Part shown: positions 12,130 to 21,104 of the stretch, piece after piece | Numbering within the stretch: position 1 is the first letter of the stretch | Layout: every line of letters starts with the position of its first letter | Assembly: GCF_003116015.1 (NCBI RefSeq) | Contig: NZ_LGQZ01000007.1 | Coordinates: 47,242-111,241, forward strand | Source of the DNA: Azospirillum sp. TSO22-1 | Lineage (GTDB): Bacteria > Pseudomonadota > Alphaproteobacteria > Azospirillales > Azospirillaceae | Reading direction: 5' to 3' | DNA: 64,000 bases | Made by a program: the position numbers and the translations under genes | Notes under the pieces: model-generated | What the model was told of the DNA's origin: nothing | The model's input: only the letters and a program-made list of their open reading frames with translations | The model's database searches: none

Positions 12130-13542
12130 GTGCGCTACATCAGCACGCGGGGCGCGGCCCCGGCCCTGGGTTTCGAGGACGTCCTTCTGACCGGGCTCGC
12201 CCGCGACGGCGGCCTGTACGTGCCGGAGACCTGGCCGCAGTTCACCGCCGACGACATCCGCGCGCTGCGCGGCCTGCCCTACAGCGAGGTGGCGGTGCGC
12301 GTCATGCTGCCGTTCCTCGGCGGCGCGATCTCCGAGAGCGACTTCCGCGCCCTGGTGCGGGACGCCTACGCCACCTTCGACCACGACGCGGTGACGCCGC
12401 TGGTGCAGCTCGACCAGCGCACCTGGGTGCTGGAGCTGTTCCACGGGCCCACCCTGGCCTTCAAGGACGTGGCGCTGCAGCTGCTCGGCCGCCTGTTCGA
12501 CCACGTGCTGGAAAGGCGCGGCGAGCGCGTGACCATCGTCGGCGCCACCTCGGGCGACACCGGCTCCGCCGCCATCGAGGCGTGCCGCGACCGCCACAAC
12601 GTGGACATCTTCATCCTGCACCCGAAGGGCCGCACGTCCGAGGTGCAGCGCCGGCAGATGACCAGCGTGCTGTCCTCCAACGTCCACAACATCGCGCTGG
12701 AAGGCAGCTTCGACGACTGCCAGGACCTCGTGAAGGCGATGTTCAACGACACCGCCTTCCGCGACAAGCTGAACCTGTCGGCGGTGAATTCCATCAACTG
12801 GGCGCGCATCATGGCCCAGATCGTCTACTATTTCGCGTCCGCGGCGGCGCTCGGCGCGCCGGACCGCGAGATCGACTTCGTGGTGCCCACCGGGAACTTC
12901 GGCAACGTCTACGCCGCCTATGGCGCGCGGGCGATGGGGCTGCCTACGGCCAAGCTGATCGTCGGGTCGAACACCAACGACATCCTGGCGCGCTTTTTCG
13001 CCAGCGGGACGATGGCGGCGCAGGGCGTCACGCCTACTTTAAGCCCCAGCATGGACATCCAGATCTCGTCCAACTTCGAGCGCCTGCTGTTCGACCTGCT
13101 GGGCCGCGACGGGGCGGCGGTCGAGGCCTGCATGCGCACCTTCCGCGCCGAGGGCCGCTTCGCCGTCACCGACGCGCAGCTCGCCCAGGCCCTGGCGATC
13201 TTTGCCGGCCACCGGGTGGACGAGGACGCTACCATGGCCACCATCACTGACACCTGGAGACGCCACGGCGGCTACACTGTCGATCCGCACACCGCGGTCG
13301 GCGTCGCCTCGGCCGCCGCGGCCGGGACCGCGCCCGGTCGTCCGGTCGTCGTGCTGGCCACCGCGCACCCGGCCAAGTTCCCCGATGCCGTCGAGAAGGC
13401 CACCGGCCGCCGTCCCGCCCTGCCGCCGCGCCTCGGCGACCTGTACGAGCGCGAGGAGCGGTTGAGCGTGCTGCCCAACGACCTCGCCCAGGTGCAGGGC
13501 TTCGTCACCCAACGCGCCCGCGCCGCCCAGGGGGTGGCATGA
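12130..13542 (+). CDS. thrC: Threonine synthase
   Basis: PLP enzyme converting O-phosphohomoserine to threonine, the final step of threonine synthesis. The 470-residue product begins MRYISTRG, a typical threonine synthase start, from the GTG at 12130 with GAGAG upstream. The PLP lysine is K112 in PTLAFKDVALQ; the phosphate-binding region includes GATSGDTGSAAIEA and the later VPTGNFGN. Homoserine kinase (thrB) is encoded about 6.5 kb away in this window. The stop overlaps the next start (ATGA). Confidence 0.96.
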   Translation: MRYISTRGAAPALGFEDVLLTGLARDGGLYVPETWPQFTADDIRALRGLPYSEVAVRVMLPFLGGAISESDFRALVRDAYATFDHDAVTPLVQLDQRTWVLELFHGPTLAFKDVALQLLGRLFDHVLERRGERVTIVGATSGDTGSAAIEACRDRHNVDIFILHPKGRTSEVQRRQMTSVLSSNVHNIALEGSFDDCQDLVKAMFNDTAFRDKLNLSAVNSINWARIMAQIVYYFASAAALGAPDREIDFVVPTGNFGNVYAAYGARAMGLPTAKLIVGSNTNDILARFFASGTMAAQGVTPTLSPSMDIQISSNFERLLFDLLGRDGAAVEACMRTFRAEGRFAVTDAQLAQALAIFAGHRVDEDATMATITDTWRRHGGYTVDPHTAVGVASAAAAGTAPGRPVVVLATAHPAKFPDAVEKATGRRPALPPRLGDLYEREERLSVLPNDLAQVQGFVTQRARAAQGVA

Positions 13543-14798
13543 GCCGGGTGCGGGTGACCACGCTGGCGAACGGCCTGCGCGTCGCCACCGACACCATGCC
13601 GGACGTGCAGACCGTGTCGCTCGGCTGCTGGGTCGGCGTCGGCACGCGCAACGAGGCGCCCAGCGTCAACGGCGTCGCCCACCTCGCCGAACACATGCTG
13701 TTCAAGGGCACCAAGCGCCGCACGGCGTTCCGCATCTCCGAGGAGATCGAGAACGTCGGCGGCCAGCTGAACGCCTACACCACGCGCGAGCACACCGCCT
13801 ACTACGCCAAGGTCCTGCACGAGGACGCCGGGCTGGCGCTGGACATCATCGCCGACATGCTCCAGCACTCGCTGCTCGACGAGGGCGAGCTGGCGCGCGA
13901 GCGCACCGTGGTGCTGCAGGAGATCGGGCAGGCGGCCGACACGCCCGACGACATCATCTTCGACCACTTCCAGACCACCGCCTACCCGGAGCAGGCACTG
14001 GGGCGGCCGGTGCTCGGCTCGGCGGACATCGTCGGGCGGCTGCCGCGCTCGGCGCTGGTGGACTACCTGGGGCGGCACTACTCCGGCCCCGCCACCGTGC
14101 TGGCCGCCGCCGGGCGGATCGAGCACGACGCCTTCGTCGCCCTGGCCGAGAAGGCCTTCGCCCACCTGCCCAACACCACGCACCCCGAACCGGAGCCCGC
14201 CCTCTACCGAGGCGGCGACTTTCGCGAGGAGCGTGACCTGGAGCAGCTGCACCTCGTGCTGGGCTTCGACGGGGTGGGTATCCACGATCCGGACTTCTAC
14301 GCCCACGCGGTGCTGTCGACGCTGCTGGGCGGCGGCATGTCGTCCCGCCTGTTCCAGGAGATCCGCGAGAAGCGCGGCCTCGTCTACTCCATCTACACCT
14401 TCACCGGCGGCTACCGCGACGGCGGGCTGTTCGGCGTCTACGCCGGCACCGGCGAGGGCGAGGTGGAGGAGCTGGTCCCGGTGGTCTGCGACGAGATCGT
14501 CAAGGTCGCCGACGGCGTCAGCGAGGACGAGCTGGCCCGCGCCCGCGCCCAGATGAAGGCCGGCACGCTGATGGCGCTGGAGAGCACCATGTCGCGCTGC
14601 GAGCAGCTCGGCCAGCAGCTCCTGGTCTACGGCCGGCCGATCCCGGTGGAGGAGATCGTCACCCGCATCGAGGGCGTGGACGCGGATGCGATCACCCGCG
14701 CCGCCCGCCGCCTGCGCCAGTGCCGCCCGACCGTGGCGGCGCTCGGCCCCGTGCACCGTCTGGAGGCGTATGAGCGGATCGCGGCCAGATTGGCTTGA
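13539..14798 (+). CDS. M16 family peptidase (mitochondrial processing peptidase-like)
   Basis: Zinc peptidase of the pitrilysin/MPP family, 419 aa. The inverted zinc motif HLAEH is at residues 48-52 within GVAHLAEHMLFKGT, with the downstream Glu ligand in the ERTVVLQEI region. The C-terminal half holds the catalytically silent repeat (EIREKRGLVYSIYTF). Homologues next to thrC are common in alphaproteobacteria; natural substrates are unknown. No signal peptide is seen. Overlaps thrC by four bases. Confidence 0.93.
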   Translation: MSRVRVTTLANGLRVATDTMPDVQTVSLGCWVGVGTRNEAPSVNGVAHLAEHMLFKGTKRRTAFRISEEIENVGGQLNAYTTREHTAYYAKVLHEDAGLALDIIADMLQHSLLDEGELARERTVVLQEIGQAADTPDDIIFDHFQTTAYPEQALGRPVLGSADIVGRLPRSALVDYLGRHYSGPATVLAAAGRIEHDAFVALAEKAFAHLPNTTHPEPEPALYRGGDFREERDLEQLHLVLGFDGVGIHDPDFYAHAVLSTLLGGGMSSRLFQEIREKRGLVYSIYTFTGGYRDGGLFGVYAGTGEGEVEELVPVVCDEIVKVADGVSEDELARARAQMKAGTLMALESTMSRCEQLGQQLLVYGRPIPVEEIVTRIEGVDADAITRAARRLRQCRPTVAALGPVHRLEAYERIAARLA

Positions 14799-14825
14799 TA
14801 GCTATTGGCGTAAGGGCGCGCCGTC

Positions 14826-15416
14826 ATGATCCGCCTGCTCGGCAGCGGCCTCATCAGCCCGCCGGCGGTGCGGCTCGACGGGCCACGCTGCTACATCCGG
14901 CCGCCGCTGCCGCGTGACTGGCGCGAATGGGCCGACCTGCGCGCCGAATCCCGCGCCTTCCTGACGCCGTGGGAGCCGACGTGGCCGGCCGACGCGCTGA
15001 CCCGCTCCTCCTTCACCCGCCGGCTGCGCCGGCAGGCGCAGGAGTGGCGCGACGACGAGGGCTACAGCTTCCTCGCCTTCGACCGGCCGACCGACACCAT
15101 GGTCGGCGGCCTCGGTCTGTCCAACGTGCGGCGCGGCGTGGCGCAGATGGCGACGCTCGGCTACTGGGCCGGCAGGCCGTACGCGCGGCGCGGCTACGTC
15201 TCCGCAGCGACGCGTCTGGTGCTGGATTTCGCCTTCGGCCAGCTCGGCCTGCACCGCGTCGAGGCCGCCTGCCTGCCGACCAACGAGGCGAGCCGCGGCC
15301 TGCTGGAAAAGGTCGGCTTCACCCATGAGGGCTACGCCCGCGGCTACCTGCGCATCGACGGCACGTGGCGCGACCACGTGCTCTACGCCATGCTGCGCGA
15401 AGAGTGGCGCGATTAG
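14826..15416 (+). CDS. GNAT acetyltransferase, RimJ/RimL-like
   Basis: A 196-residue GNAT-fold N-acetyltransferase resembling ribosomal-protein N-acetyltransferases RimJ/RimL. Visible are the acetyl-CoA loop region (GYWAGRPYARRGYVSAATRLVLDFAF), LHRVEAACLPTNEASRGLLEKVGF, and the YLRIDGTWRDHVLYAML C-terminus. The fold is confident; the exact substrate is not determined from sequence. It follows the M16 gene after 27 bases, an arrangement common in related genomes. Confidence 0.88.
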   Translation: MIRLLGSGLISPPAVRLDGPRCYIRPPLPRDWREWADLRAESRAFLTPWEPTWPADALTRSSFTRRLRRQAQEWRDDEGYSFLAFDRPTDTMVGGLGLSNVRRGVAQMATLGYWAGRPYARRGYVSAATRLVLDFAFGQLGLHRVEAACLPTNEASRGLLEKVGFTHEGYARGYLRIDGTWRDHVLYAMLREEWRD

Positions 15417-15460
15417 GAAGTATCAATAACTCCCATTCGAACGTTCCGGATATTGCCGAG

Positions 15461-15475
15461 TTAAGCAACGTTTAA
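15461..15475 (+). promoter_or_regulatory. CtrA-type box (TTAA-N7-TTAA)
   Basis: The string TTAAGCAACGTTTAAC at 15461-15476 fits the CtrA consensus TTAA-N7-TTAA(C) exactly. It lies 54 bases before the start of the small orphan gene at 15529, in a 112-base intergenic region that is much richer in A+T than its surroundings. TTAA is rare in this GC-rich DNA, so two with exact spacing are unlikely by chance. No binding evidence is available. Confidence 0.6.
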
Positions 15476-15528
15476 CCTCTTCCGGGCACCCTGTAGGCAA
15501 CAACGTTCCAAAAGCCTATGGTGCAGCG

Positions 15529-15726
15529 ATGACCGAGAAGCCGATCTGGACGCAGGAATCCTCCCGCCACTACACGCTGAATCTGGCCGACCGCCGTGTC
15601 GAGGTGCGTTACGAGGCCGCCGGGTTCCAGAGCGCCTGGGCGATCGTCGTCGGCAGCCGGGTGGTCGAACGCTGCCAGGAATTCATGCAGGCCCGCGGCG
15701 TCGCCCTGGCGGTGGCCTCGCGTTAA
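15529..15726 (+). CDS. Small orphan protein of unknown function (65 aa)
   Basis: I do not recognise a named family. The 65-residue product is soluble, without signal peptide or membrane helix, and has strand-like segments (HYTLNLADRRVEVRYEAAGF, AWAIVVGSRVVERC) and one Cys. It is a single-gene unit: a CtrA-type box precedes it and a strong hairpin terminator follows the TAA by 18 bases. Codon usage is like its neighbours, supporting a real gene. Confidence 0.7.
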   Translation: MTEKPIWTQESSRHYTLNLADRRVEVRYEAAGFQSAWAIVVGSRVVERCQEFMQARGVALAVASR

Positions 15727-15744
15727 CAGCGGTTCCGTTCACAA

Positions 15745-15783
15745 CAAAAAGGCCCGGTGCGTCTGTGCGCACCGGGCCTTTTT
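15745..15783. terminator. Bidirectional intrinsic terminator
   Basis: An 11-bp perfect stem (15751-15761 with 15768-15778, sequence GGCCCGGTGCG, 6-nt loop) is flanked by AAAAA on the left and TTTTT on the right, so it can work on both strands. It separates the convergent 65-aa gene (+) and coiled-coil gene (-). Confidence 0.92.
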
Positions 15784-15796
15784 GTTTCTGGGACGC

Positions 15797-16063
15797 TCAG
15801 GCGGCGTTGGGGTTGCGGCCGAGCGCCACGTCCTGTGCCAGCTGGTCGATGCGCCCATCAAGCCGGCCGATTTCCTTCAGGCGAACGAAGCTCAGCATCT
15901 CCTTCATCTGACGCTGCTCGTCTTTCATCTGGCGCTGCTCCTCCCGGAGCAAGCGCTGCTCATCCTCAAGGCGCGCAATGTCGTCCTTGGTGGCCATGTT
16001 CGCTTCGATCCGCTCGACCTTGTCGAGGAGGACAGTCAGAAGCGACTTCATCTCGGGGTCCAT
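15797..16063 (-). CDS. Small coiled-coil protein
   Basis: An 88-residue protein, strongly charged and helical from about residue 10 to 70, with the near-repeat EEQRQMKDEQRQMKEM and heptad spacing typical of a coiled coil. The preferred ATG at 16063 has GGAGAG eight bases upstream; an ATG at 16117 would add 18 unlikely residues. No family name can be given; similar short coiled-coil proteins are common in this group. It faces the 65-aa gene across the shared terminator. Confidence 0.65.
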   Translation of the reverse strand: MDPEMKSLLTVLLDKVERIEANMATKDDIARLEDEQRLLREEQRQMKDEQRQMKEMLSFVRLKEIGRLDGRIDQLAQDVALGRNPNAA

Positions 16064-16136
16064 GGCGTCTCTCCGGCAGCGCCCGCCCGGCAGGATACCA
16101 CCCGCACGCGATGGCATTCAACCGGATGTTCGCGCA

Positions 16137-16730
16137 TCACGCGTGCCCGGCCTCGCCCGACAGCATCGACACGCTCACCCCCAGCTTGCCGATGGCGCGC
16201 TCCCACTTCGCCTCCAGGTCAGGGTCGAACAGCAGGTCCTCGTCGCAGGGCACGTTCAGCCAGCCGTTGGCCTGGATCTCCGCGTCGAGCTGCCCGGGCC
16301 CCCAGCCGGCGTAGCCGAGCAGCAGGAACGAGCGCTTCGGCCCGCGGTTCTCGGCGATGGCGCGCAGGATGTCGATGGTGGCGGTCAGCGCCACCTCGTC
16401 GTCCACCACCAGCGTGCCCTCGCGCACGTAATCGGTCGAATGCAGGACGAATCCGCGCCCGGATTCCACAGGTCCGCCATAATGCACGGGCAAATTGACC
16501 GTGGGCTTGGTATCCTCCAGGCCCAGCTGGTCGAGCAGGTCGTGGAACGTGATCGAACCGAACAGCTTGTTGACGACGAGCCCCATGGCGCCGTCCTCGT
16601 TGTGCGCACACATGTAGATCACGGTGCGCTGGAAGCGCGGATCCGTCATGCCGGGCATGGCGATCAGAAGCTGTCCGGTGAGGTACTCGGAAGACTTCAG
16701 GAAACCGGAAGACTTGGTCGAGTACGGCAT
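16137..16730 (-). CDS. YqgE/AlgH family protein (UPF0301)
   Basis: A 197-residue cytoplasmic protein of the YqgE/AlgH family (DUF179). Family marks are the N-terminal YLTGQLLIAMPGMTDPRF, then GAMGLVVNK, YGGPVE and LGYAGWGPGQLDAEI. The molecular function is not established; AlgH was named from alginate regulation in Pseudomonas. Start at the ATG at 16730. It is divergent from the DsbD-type gene, sharing a roughly 160-base promoter region. Confidence 0.9.
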   Translation of the reverse strand: MPYSTKSSGFLKSSEYLTGQLLIAMPGMTDPRFQRTVIYMCAHNEDGAMGLVVNKLFGSITFHDLLDQLGLEDTKPTVNLPVHYGGPVESGRGFVLHSTDYVREGTLVVDDEVALTATIDILRAIAENRGPKRSFLLLGYAGWGPGQLDAEIQANGWLNVPCDEDLLFDPDLEAKWERAIGKLGVSVSMLSGEAGHA

Positions 16731-16887
16731 GCGCGGATATCCTTCGGCCTGGGCGGAAACGCCCGGGGTGCAGGGACCCCGCCGCCGCCTGAATTGCAAG
16801 TGTGACAGCAGGAGGCGCGGGCTGTCACCCAAATTTGCGCCACCGGACGCGCGGTGGTCGCGGACTGAGATGAGAACAGTGCGGACG

Positions 16888-18963
16888 ATGAAAAAGCTTG
16901 CCGTCCTTCCGATGCTCTTGGCCCTCGTCCTTTCGGGCAACGCTTTCGCCGCCGCCGGTCCCTGGATCAAGGGCGGGCCGGTGGAGGCGCGGCTGGTCTC
17001 GGCGGTGGAGGCGGTGGGCGAGCGTGAGTCGCTGCCGCTGGCGCTGGAGGTCCGCCTGGACAAGGGTTGGAAGACCTACTGGCGCTCGCCGGGCGATGCC
17101 GGCCTGCCGCCGCGCGTGGAGTGGGAGGGCTCGGCCAACCTGAAGGAGGCCGGCTTCGGCTACCCGGTGCCGCACCGCACGACGACGCTGGGGATCGAGA
17201 CGGTCGGCTACGAGGGCGCGGTCACCTTCCCGGTACGCGCCGTACCGGCCGAGCCGGGCAAGCCGCTGGGCCTCAAGGCCGGCGTCGACCTGCTGGTGTG
17301 CTCGGAGATCTGCGTGCCGCAGCGCGTCGACGTGGCGCTGAGCCTGCCGGCCGGGCCGGCGACGGCGGGGCCGGAGGCCAACATCGTCTCGCGCGCCGAG
17401 AATTCCGTGCCCGGCGACGGCCGCGCGGCAGGGCTGGAGATCCGCGCCGTCCGCACCCAGGGCACTGTGCTGGAGGTCGAGGCCGCCGCCCGCGAGCCCT
17501 TCGCCAAGCCCGACGTCTTCGTCGAGCTGGATCCTCCGGCGCCGCTCACCGCGCCGACCGTGCGCCTGTCGGACGGCGGCCGCACCGCGGTGCTGCGCTT
17601 CCAGGTGCCGGACGCGCCGAAGGACACCGACCTGACCGGCCGGCCGGCGGTGCTGACCCTGGTGGACGGCGCCCGCGCCGCGGAGTTGCGCGCCACCGTC
17701 GCCGCCGGGCCGGTGGGCGGCGCGCCAGCCGGGGTTGCGCCGTCGCTGCTCGCCATGCTGGGCGTGGCGCTGCTCGGCGGGCTGATCCTCAACCTGATGC
17801 CCTGCGTGCTGCCGGTGCTGTCGCTGAAGCTGCTGCACGCCGTCCAGCACTCGGCGGCGCCGCCGCGCGCGGTGCGCGCCGGCTTCCTGGCCTCGGCGGC
17901 GGGCATCGTCGCCTCGTTCCTGCTGCTGGCCGGCGTCATGGTCGGCCTGAAGGCGGCGGGCGCGGCGGTGGGCTGGGGCATCCAGTTCCAGCAGCCGCTG
18001 TTCCTGGTCTTCATGGTGGTGCTGGTGACGTTGTTCGCCGCCAACCTCTGGGGCCTGTTCGAGATTCCGCTGCCGCGCCGGATTGCCGACGCGCTGGCCG
18101 GGCCGGAGGAGGGGCACGGGCTGGCCGGACCGTTCGCCACCGGGGCCTTCGCCACGCTGCTCGCCACGCCGTGCTCGGCGCCGTTCCTCGGCACGGCCGT
18201 GGGCTTCGCGCTGGCGCGCGGGGCGCTGGAGATCGTCGCCGTCTTCGCCGCGCTGGGCGTCGGGCTGGCGCTGCCGTATCTGGCGGTCGCCGCCTTCCCG
18301 CGCGCCGCGCGGCTGCTGCCGCGGCCGGGGCGCTGGATGCTGACGCTGCGCCGGGTGATGGGCGCGGCGCTGGCGCTGACCGGCGTGTGGCTGCTGACCG
18401 TCATGGCGGTGCAGGTCGGCGACACCGTGGCCGCCGTGGTCGCCGGGCTGATGCTGGCGCTGCTGGCGGCGCTGTGGGTGGGCGGCGGTCGCGGCGGGGC
18501 CGTGGGATGGGGCGGTGCGGCGCTGGCCGTGCTGCTGACCGTCGCCTCCTTCGTCGTGCCGGCGCAGTTCGGACGCGGCGCCGACGCCGCCCCCGTGGTG
18601 GACGCGGTGGCGCGCTGGGAGAGCTTCGACGAGGCGGCGATCCGCAGCCACGTCGCGGCCGGCCGCACGGTGTTCGTCGACGTCACCGCCGACTGGTGCA
18701 TCACCTGCCAGGCCAACAAGAAGCTGGTCATCAACCGCGGCGAGACCGCCAAGCGCCTCAAGGGCGGCGGCATCGTCGCCATGCGCGCCGACTGGACCCG
18801 GCCGGACGAGCGGATCACCGCCTATCTGGCGGCGAATGGCCGCTACGGTATCCCGTTCAACATCGTCTACGGCCCCGGCGCACCGGATGGCGTGGCGCTG
18901 CCGGAACTGCTGAGCGAGGCGGCGGTGGTCGAGGCGTTCGACAAGGCGGCCCCGAAAAAATAA
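16888..18963 (+). CDS. DsbD/ScsB-type protein-disulfide reductase (thiol reductant transporter)
   Basis: A 691-residue membrane protein that moves reducing power from cytoplasmic thioredoxin to periplasmic thiols. Order: signal peptide (1-22), N-terminal periplasmic domain with a CSEIC motif, a large DsbD-beta membrane domain with two Cys sites (LNLMPCVLPVLSLK and LATPCSAPFLG) and a C-terminal thioredoxin-like domain with WCITC. The CSEIC motif and long N-terminal domain are more like ScsB than E. coli DsbD. ATGs at 16870 and 16888 are both possible. The peroxiredoxin that follows suggests a shared redox role. Confidence 0.9.
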   Translation: MKKLAVLPMLLALVLSGNAFAAAGPWIKGGPVEARLVSAVEAVGERESLPLALEVRLDKGWKTYWRSPGDAGLPPRVEWEGSANLKEAGFGYPVPHRTTTLGIETVGYEGAVTFPVRAVPAEPGKPLGLKAGVDLLVCSEICVPQRVDVALSLPAGPATAGPEANIVSRAENSVPGDGRAAGLEIRAVRTQGTVLEVEAAAREPFAKPDVFVELDPPAPLTAPTVRLSDGGRTAVLRFQVPDAPKDTDLTGRPAVLTLVDGARAAELRATVAAGPVGGAPAGVAPSLLAMLGVALLGGLILNLMPCVLPVLSLKLLHAVQHSAAPPRAVRAGFLASAAGIVASFLLLAGVMVGLKAAGAAVGWGIQFQQPLFLVFMVVLVTLFAANLWGLFEIPLPRRIADALAGPEEGHGLAGPFATGAFATLLATPCSAPFLGTAVGFALARGALEIVAVFAALGVGLALPYLAVAAFPRAARLLPRPGRWMLTLRRVMGAALALTGVWLLTVMAVQVGDTVAAVVAGLMLALLAALWVGGGRGGAVGWGGAALAVLLTVASFVVPAQFGRGADAAPVVDAVARWESFDEAAIRSHVAAGRTVFVDVTADWCITCQANKKLVINRGETAKRLKGGGIVAMRADWTRPDERITAYLAANGRYGIPFNIVYGPGAPDGVALPELLSEAAVVEAFDKAAPKK

Positions 18964-19044
18964 GTGGCAAGCGCTGCGCTTGCCGGGTGCCGCCCCCGCC
19001 GGTACAACGGGTGCTTGGCCCAACGAACCAAAGGGAGAGAGACC

Positions 19045-19527
19045 ATGGCCATTTCCGTCGGCGACGCCGTTCCGTCCGTCGCGCTGAAGCATCTGACCGA
19101 CAACGGCATGCAGGAGCTGAACACCGGCGACTTCTTCAAGGGCAAGAAGGTCGTGGTGTTCTCGGTTCCCGGCGCCTTCACCCCGACCTGCTCGGCCAAG
19201 CACCTGCCGGGCTTCGTGCAGCAGGCCGAGGCCCTCAAGGCCAAGGGCGTGCAGGAGATCGTCTGCCTCGCCGTCAACGACCCCTTCGTCATGCGCGCCT
19301 GGGGCGAGAAGAACGGCGTCGAGGGCAAGGTGTTCATGCTGCCCGACGGCAACGCCGCCTTCACCGAGGCGCTGGGCCTGACCATGGACGGCTCGGGCTA
19401 CGGCCTGGGCAAGCGCGGCCAGCGCTTCGTGCTGGTCGCCGAGAACGGCAAAGTCACCCACCTCGCCGTCGAGGAGCCCGGCAAGTTCGAGGTGTCGAGC
19501 GCCGAGGCGGTGCTGGAGACGCTCTGA
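19045..19527 (+). CDS. Peroxiredoxin, Prx5 type
   Basis: Thiol peroxidase of the redoxin family, 160 aa, reducing hydrogen peroxide and alkyl hydroperoxides. The peroxidatic cysteine is C49 in VPGAFTPTCSAKHLPGF, with a second Cys at C74 (EIVCLAVND). No signal peptide, so cytoplasmic. The ATG at 19045 has AAGGGAGAGAGA upstream. It lies about 80 bases after the DsbD-type gene and may be co-transcribed; a GC hairpin after the stop could end the unit. Confidence 0.94.
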   Translation: MAISVGDAVPSVALKHLTDNGMQELNTGDFFKGKKVVVFSVPGAFTPTCSAKHLPGFVQQAEALKAKGVQEIVCLAVNDPFVMRAWGEKNGVEGKVFMLPDGNAAFTEALGLTMDGSGYGLGKRGQRFVLVAENGKVTHLAVEEPGKFEVSSAEAVLETL

Positions 19528-19545
19528 GGCCGTGAGGGCGTAGCC

Positions 19546-19589
19546 CCCACCCTAACCCTCCCCCGCCGGAGGCGGGGGAGGGAATTAGG
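19546..19589. repeat. Intergenic C-rich palindrome, copy 2 of a dispersed family
   Basis: A 12-bp perfect stem (19556-19567 with 19571-19582, loop GGA) is preceded by CCCCCACCCTAA. The outer CCTAA/TTAGG also matches, the right half overlapping the rnhA stop codon. It resembles the elements at 60955 and 63903. It sits between convergent genes and may also terminate transcription. Confidence 0.8.
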
Positions 19590-20055
19590 CCCGTCCCAGC
19601 CCGCGCTCCTCGCGCGATTCGGCCAGTCCGCGCCGGGCCAGCTCGTCGGCGCGTTCGTTCTCCGGGTGGCCGGCGTGGCCGCGCACCCAGTGGAATTCGA
19701 TCTCGTGGCGCTGCGCCGCCTCGTCGAGGCGCTGCCAGAGGTCGACGTTCTTCACCGGCTTCCGGTCGGCCGTCAGCCAGCCGCGGGCTTTCCAGCCCTT
19801 GATCCACTGGGTGATGCCGTTCTTCACGTACTCGCTGTCGGTGTAGAGCCGCACCGTCACCGGCCGCTTGAGGGCTTCCAGCGCCTGGATGGCGGCCATC
19901 AGTTCCATGCGGTTGTTGGTGGTGTTGGCCTCGCCGCCGCACAGTTCCTTCTCCACGGCGCCGAAGCGCAGGATGGCGCCCCAGCCGCCAGGGCCGGGGT
20001 TGCCGCTGCAGGCACCGTCGGTGAAGATGTCGACGGCCTTGTCCTCAGATGTCAT
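19585..20055 (-). CDS. rnhA: Ribonuclease HI
   Basis: Degrades RNA in RNA-DNA hybrids. The 156-residue protein has the RNase H fold with the catalytic acids in [17 protein letters not shown] (D13), NRMELMA (Glu), LYTDSEYV (Asp) and NERADELA (Asp), plus the substrate-handle region [12 protein letters not shown]. Start chosen at ATG 20055, which overlaps the thrB end by 11 bases; an ATG at 20067 is possible. Last gene of the ispH-thrB-rnhA run. Confidence 0.96.
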   Translation of the reverse strand: MTSEDKAVDIFTDGACSGNPGPGGWGAILRFGAVEKELCGGEANTTNNRMELMAAIQALEALKRPVTVRLYTDSEYVKNGITQWIKGWKARGWLTADRKPVKNVDLWQRLDEAAQRHEIEFHWVRGHAGHPENERADELARRGLAESREERGLGRA

Positions 20056-21028
20056 AGCTGCCGCCATCGTCCAGGGCGTAGGCGCCGACGCTTCGCACCG
20101 TCTGGTGGAAACGCAGCTTGCGCAGGTACTCCAGCGGGTCCTTCGGCCGCACGAAGGCGCCCGGCGGGTGGTTCAGCCAGTCGTACAGCCGGGTCAGCAG
20201 GAAGCGCACCGCGCTGCCGCGGCACAGCCAGGGCAGGGCGCTCAGCTCCTCGGCCGACAGCGGCCGGACGCGCTGGTAGTTGGTCAGCAGTTGCCGAGCC
20301 TTGGTGGCGTTGAACGACCCGTCCGCCTCGAAGCACCACGCGTTCATGCAGATGGCGATGTCGTAGGCCAGGAAGTCGTTGCAGGCGAAATAGAAGTCGA
20401 TCAGGCCGGACAGCCGCTCGCCGCTGAAGAACACGTTGTCCGGGAACAGGTCGGCGTGGATGACGCCGCCGGGCAGCCCGTTCGGCCAGTGCGCGGCGAG
20501 CGCGTCCAGCTCTGCCGCCAGCGTGTCGCGCAGGCCGGGGCGCACCTCATCGGCACGTTCGGCGCACCGGGCGAACAGGTCCTGCCAGCCGGCCAGCGAC
20601 AGCGCGTTGGAGCGGGTCATGTCGAACCCCGCTCCGGCGAGGTGCAGGCGCGCCAGCGCCTCGCCCAGCTGCGCGCAGTGCTGCGGCTGGATGCGGCGCG
20701 GCCACATGCCCTTCAGGAAGGTGACGATCACCGCCGGCCGGCCGCACAGCTCGTGCAGCGCCTCGCCGTCGCGGGCGTGCACCGGCAGCGGGCAGTCCAC
20801 CCCGTGCTCCGACAGGTGCTCCATCAGGCCGAGGAAGAACGGCAGGTCCTCGCGCTTCGTGCGCTTCTCGTAGAGGGTGAGGATGTACGGCCCGGTCTCG
20901 GTGACGAGGAGGAAGTTGGAGTTCTCCACCCCCTCGGCGATGCCCTTGCACGACAGCACGGCGCCCAGGTCGTACTGGGCGGCGAACGCGCTCAGCTCCT
21001 CGTCGGAGACTTCGGTGTATACGGCCAT
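20045..21028 (-). CDS. thrB: Homoserine kinase
   Basis: Phosphorylates homoserine for threonine synthesis. It is the choline-kinase/APH-fold type used by alphaproteobacteria and pseudomonads, not the GHMP type. The 327-residue sequence shows [15 protein letters not shown] at the start, the ATP-binding region [24 protein letters not shown], the catalytic loop [11 protein letters not shown] and [13 protein letters not shown]. It overlaps rnhA and lies 76 bases after ispH. thrC is about 6.5 kb away on the other strand. Confidence 0.96.
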   Translation of the reverse strand: MAVYTEVSDEELSAFAAQYDLGAVLSCKGIAEGVENSNFLLVTETGPYILTLYEKRTKREDLPFFLGLMEHLSEHGVDCPLPVHARDGEALHELCGRPAVIVTFLKGMWPRRIQPQHCAQLGEALARLHLAGAGFDMTRSNALSLAGWQDLFARCAERADEVRPGLRDTLAAELDALAAHWPNGLPGGVIHADLFPDNVFFSGERLSGLIDFYFACNDFLAYDIAICMNAWCFEADGSFNATKARQLLTNYQRVRPLSAEELSALPWLCRGSAVRFLLTRLYDWLNHPPGAFVRPKDPLEYLRKLRFHQTVRSVGAYALDDGGSYDI

Positions 21029-21104
21029 GGGCCAGCCGCTTACCGGGATTCGCGGCGGCGGTCAACGGCTAGAACGCGGAATTAGAACGCCACGCCCTCG
21101 TGCA

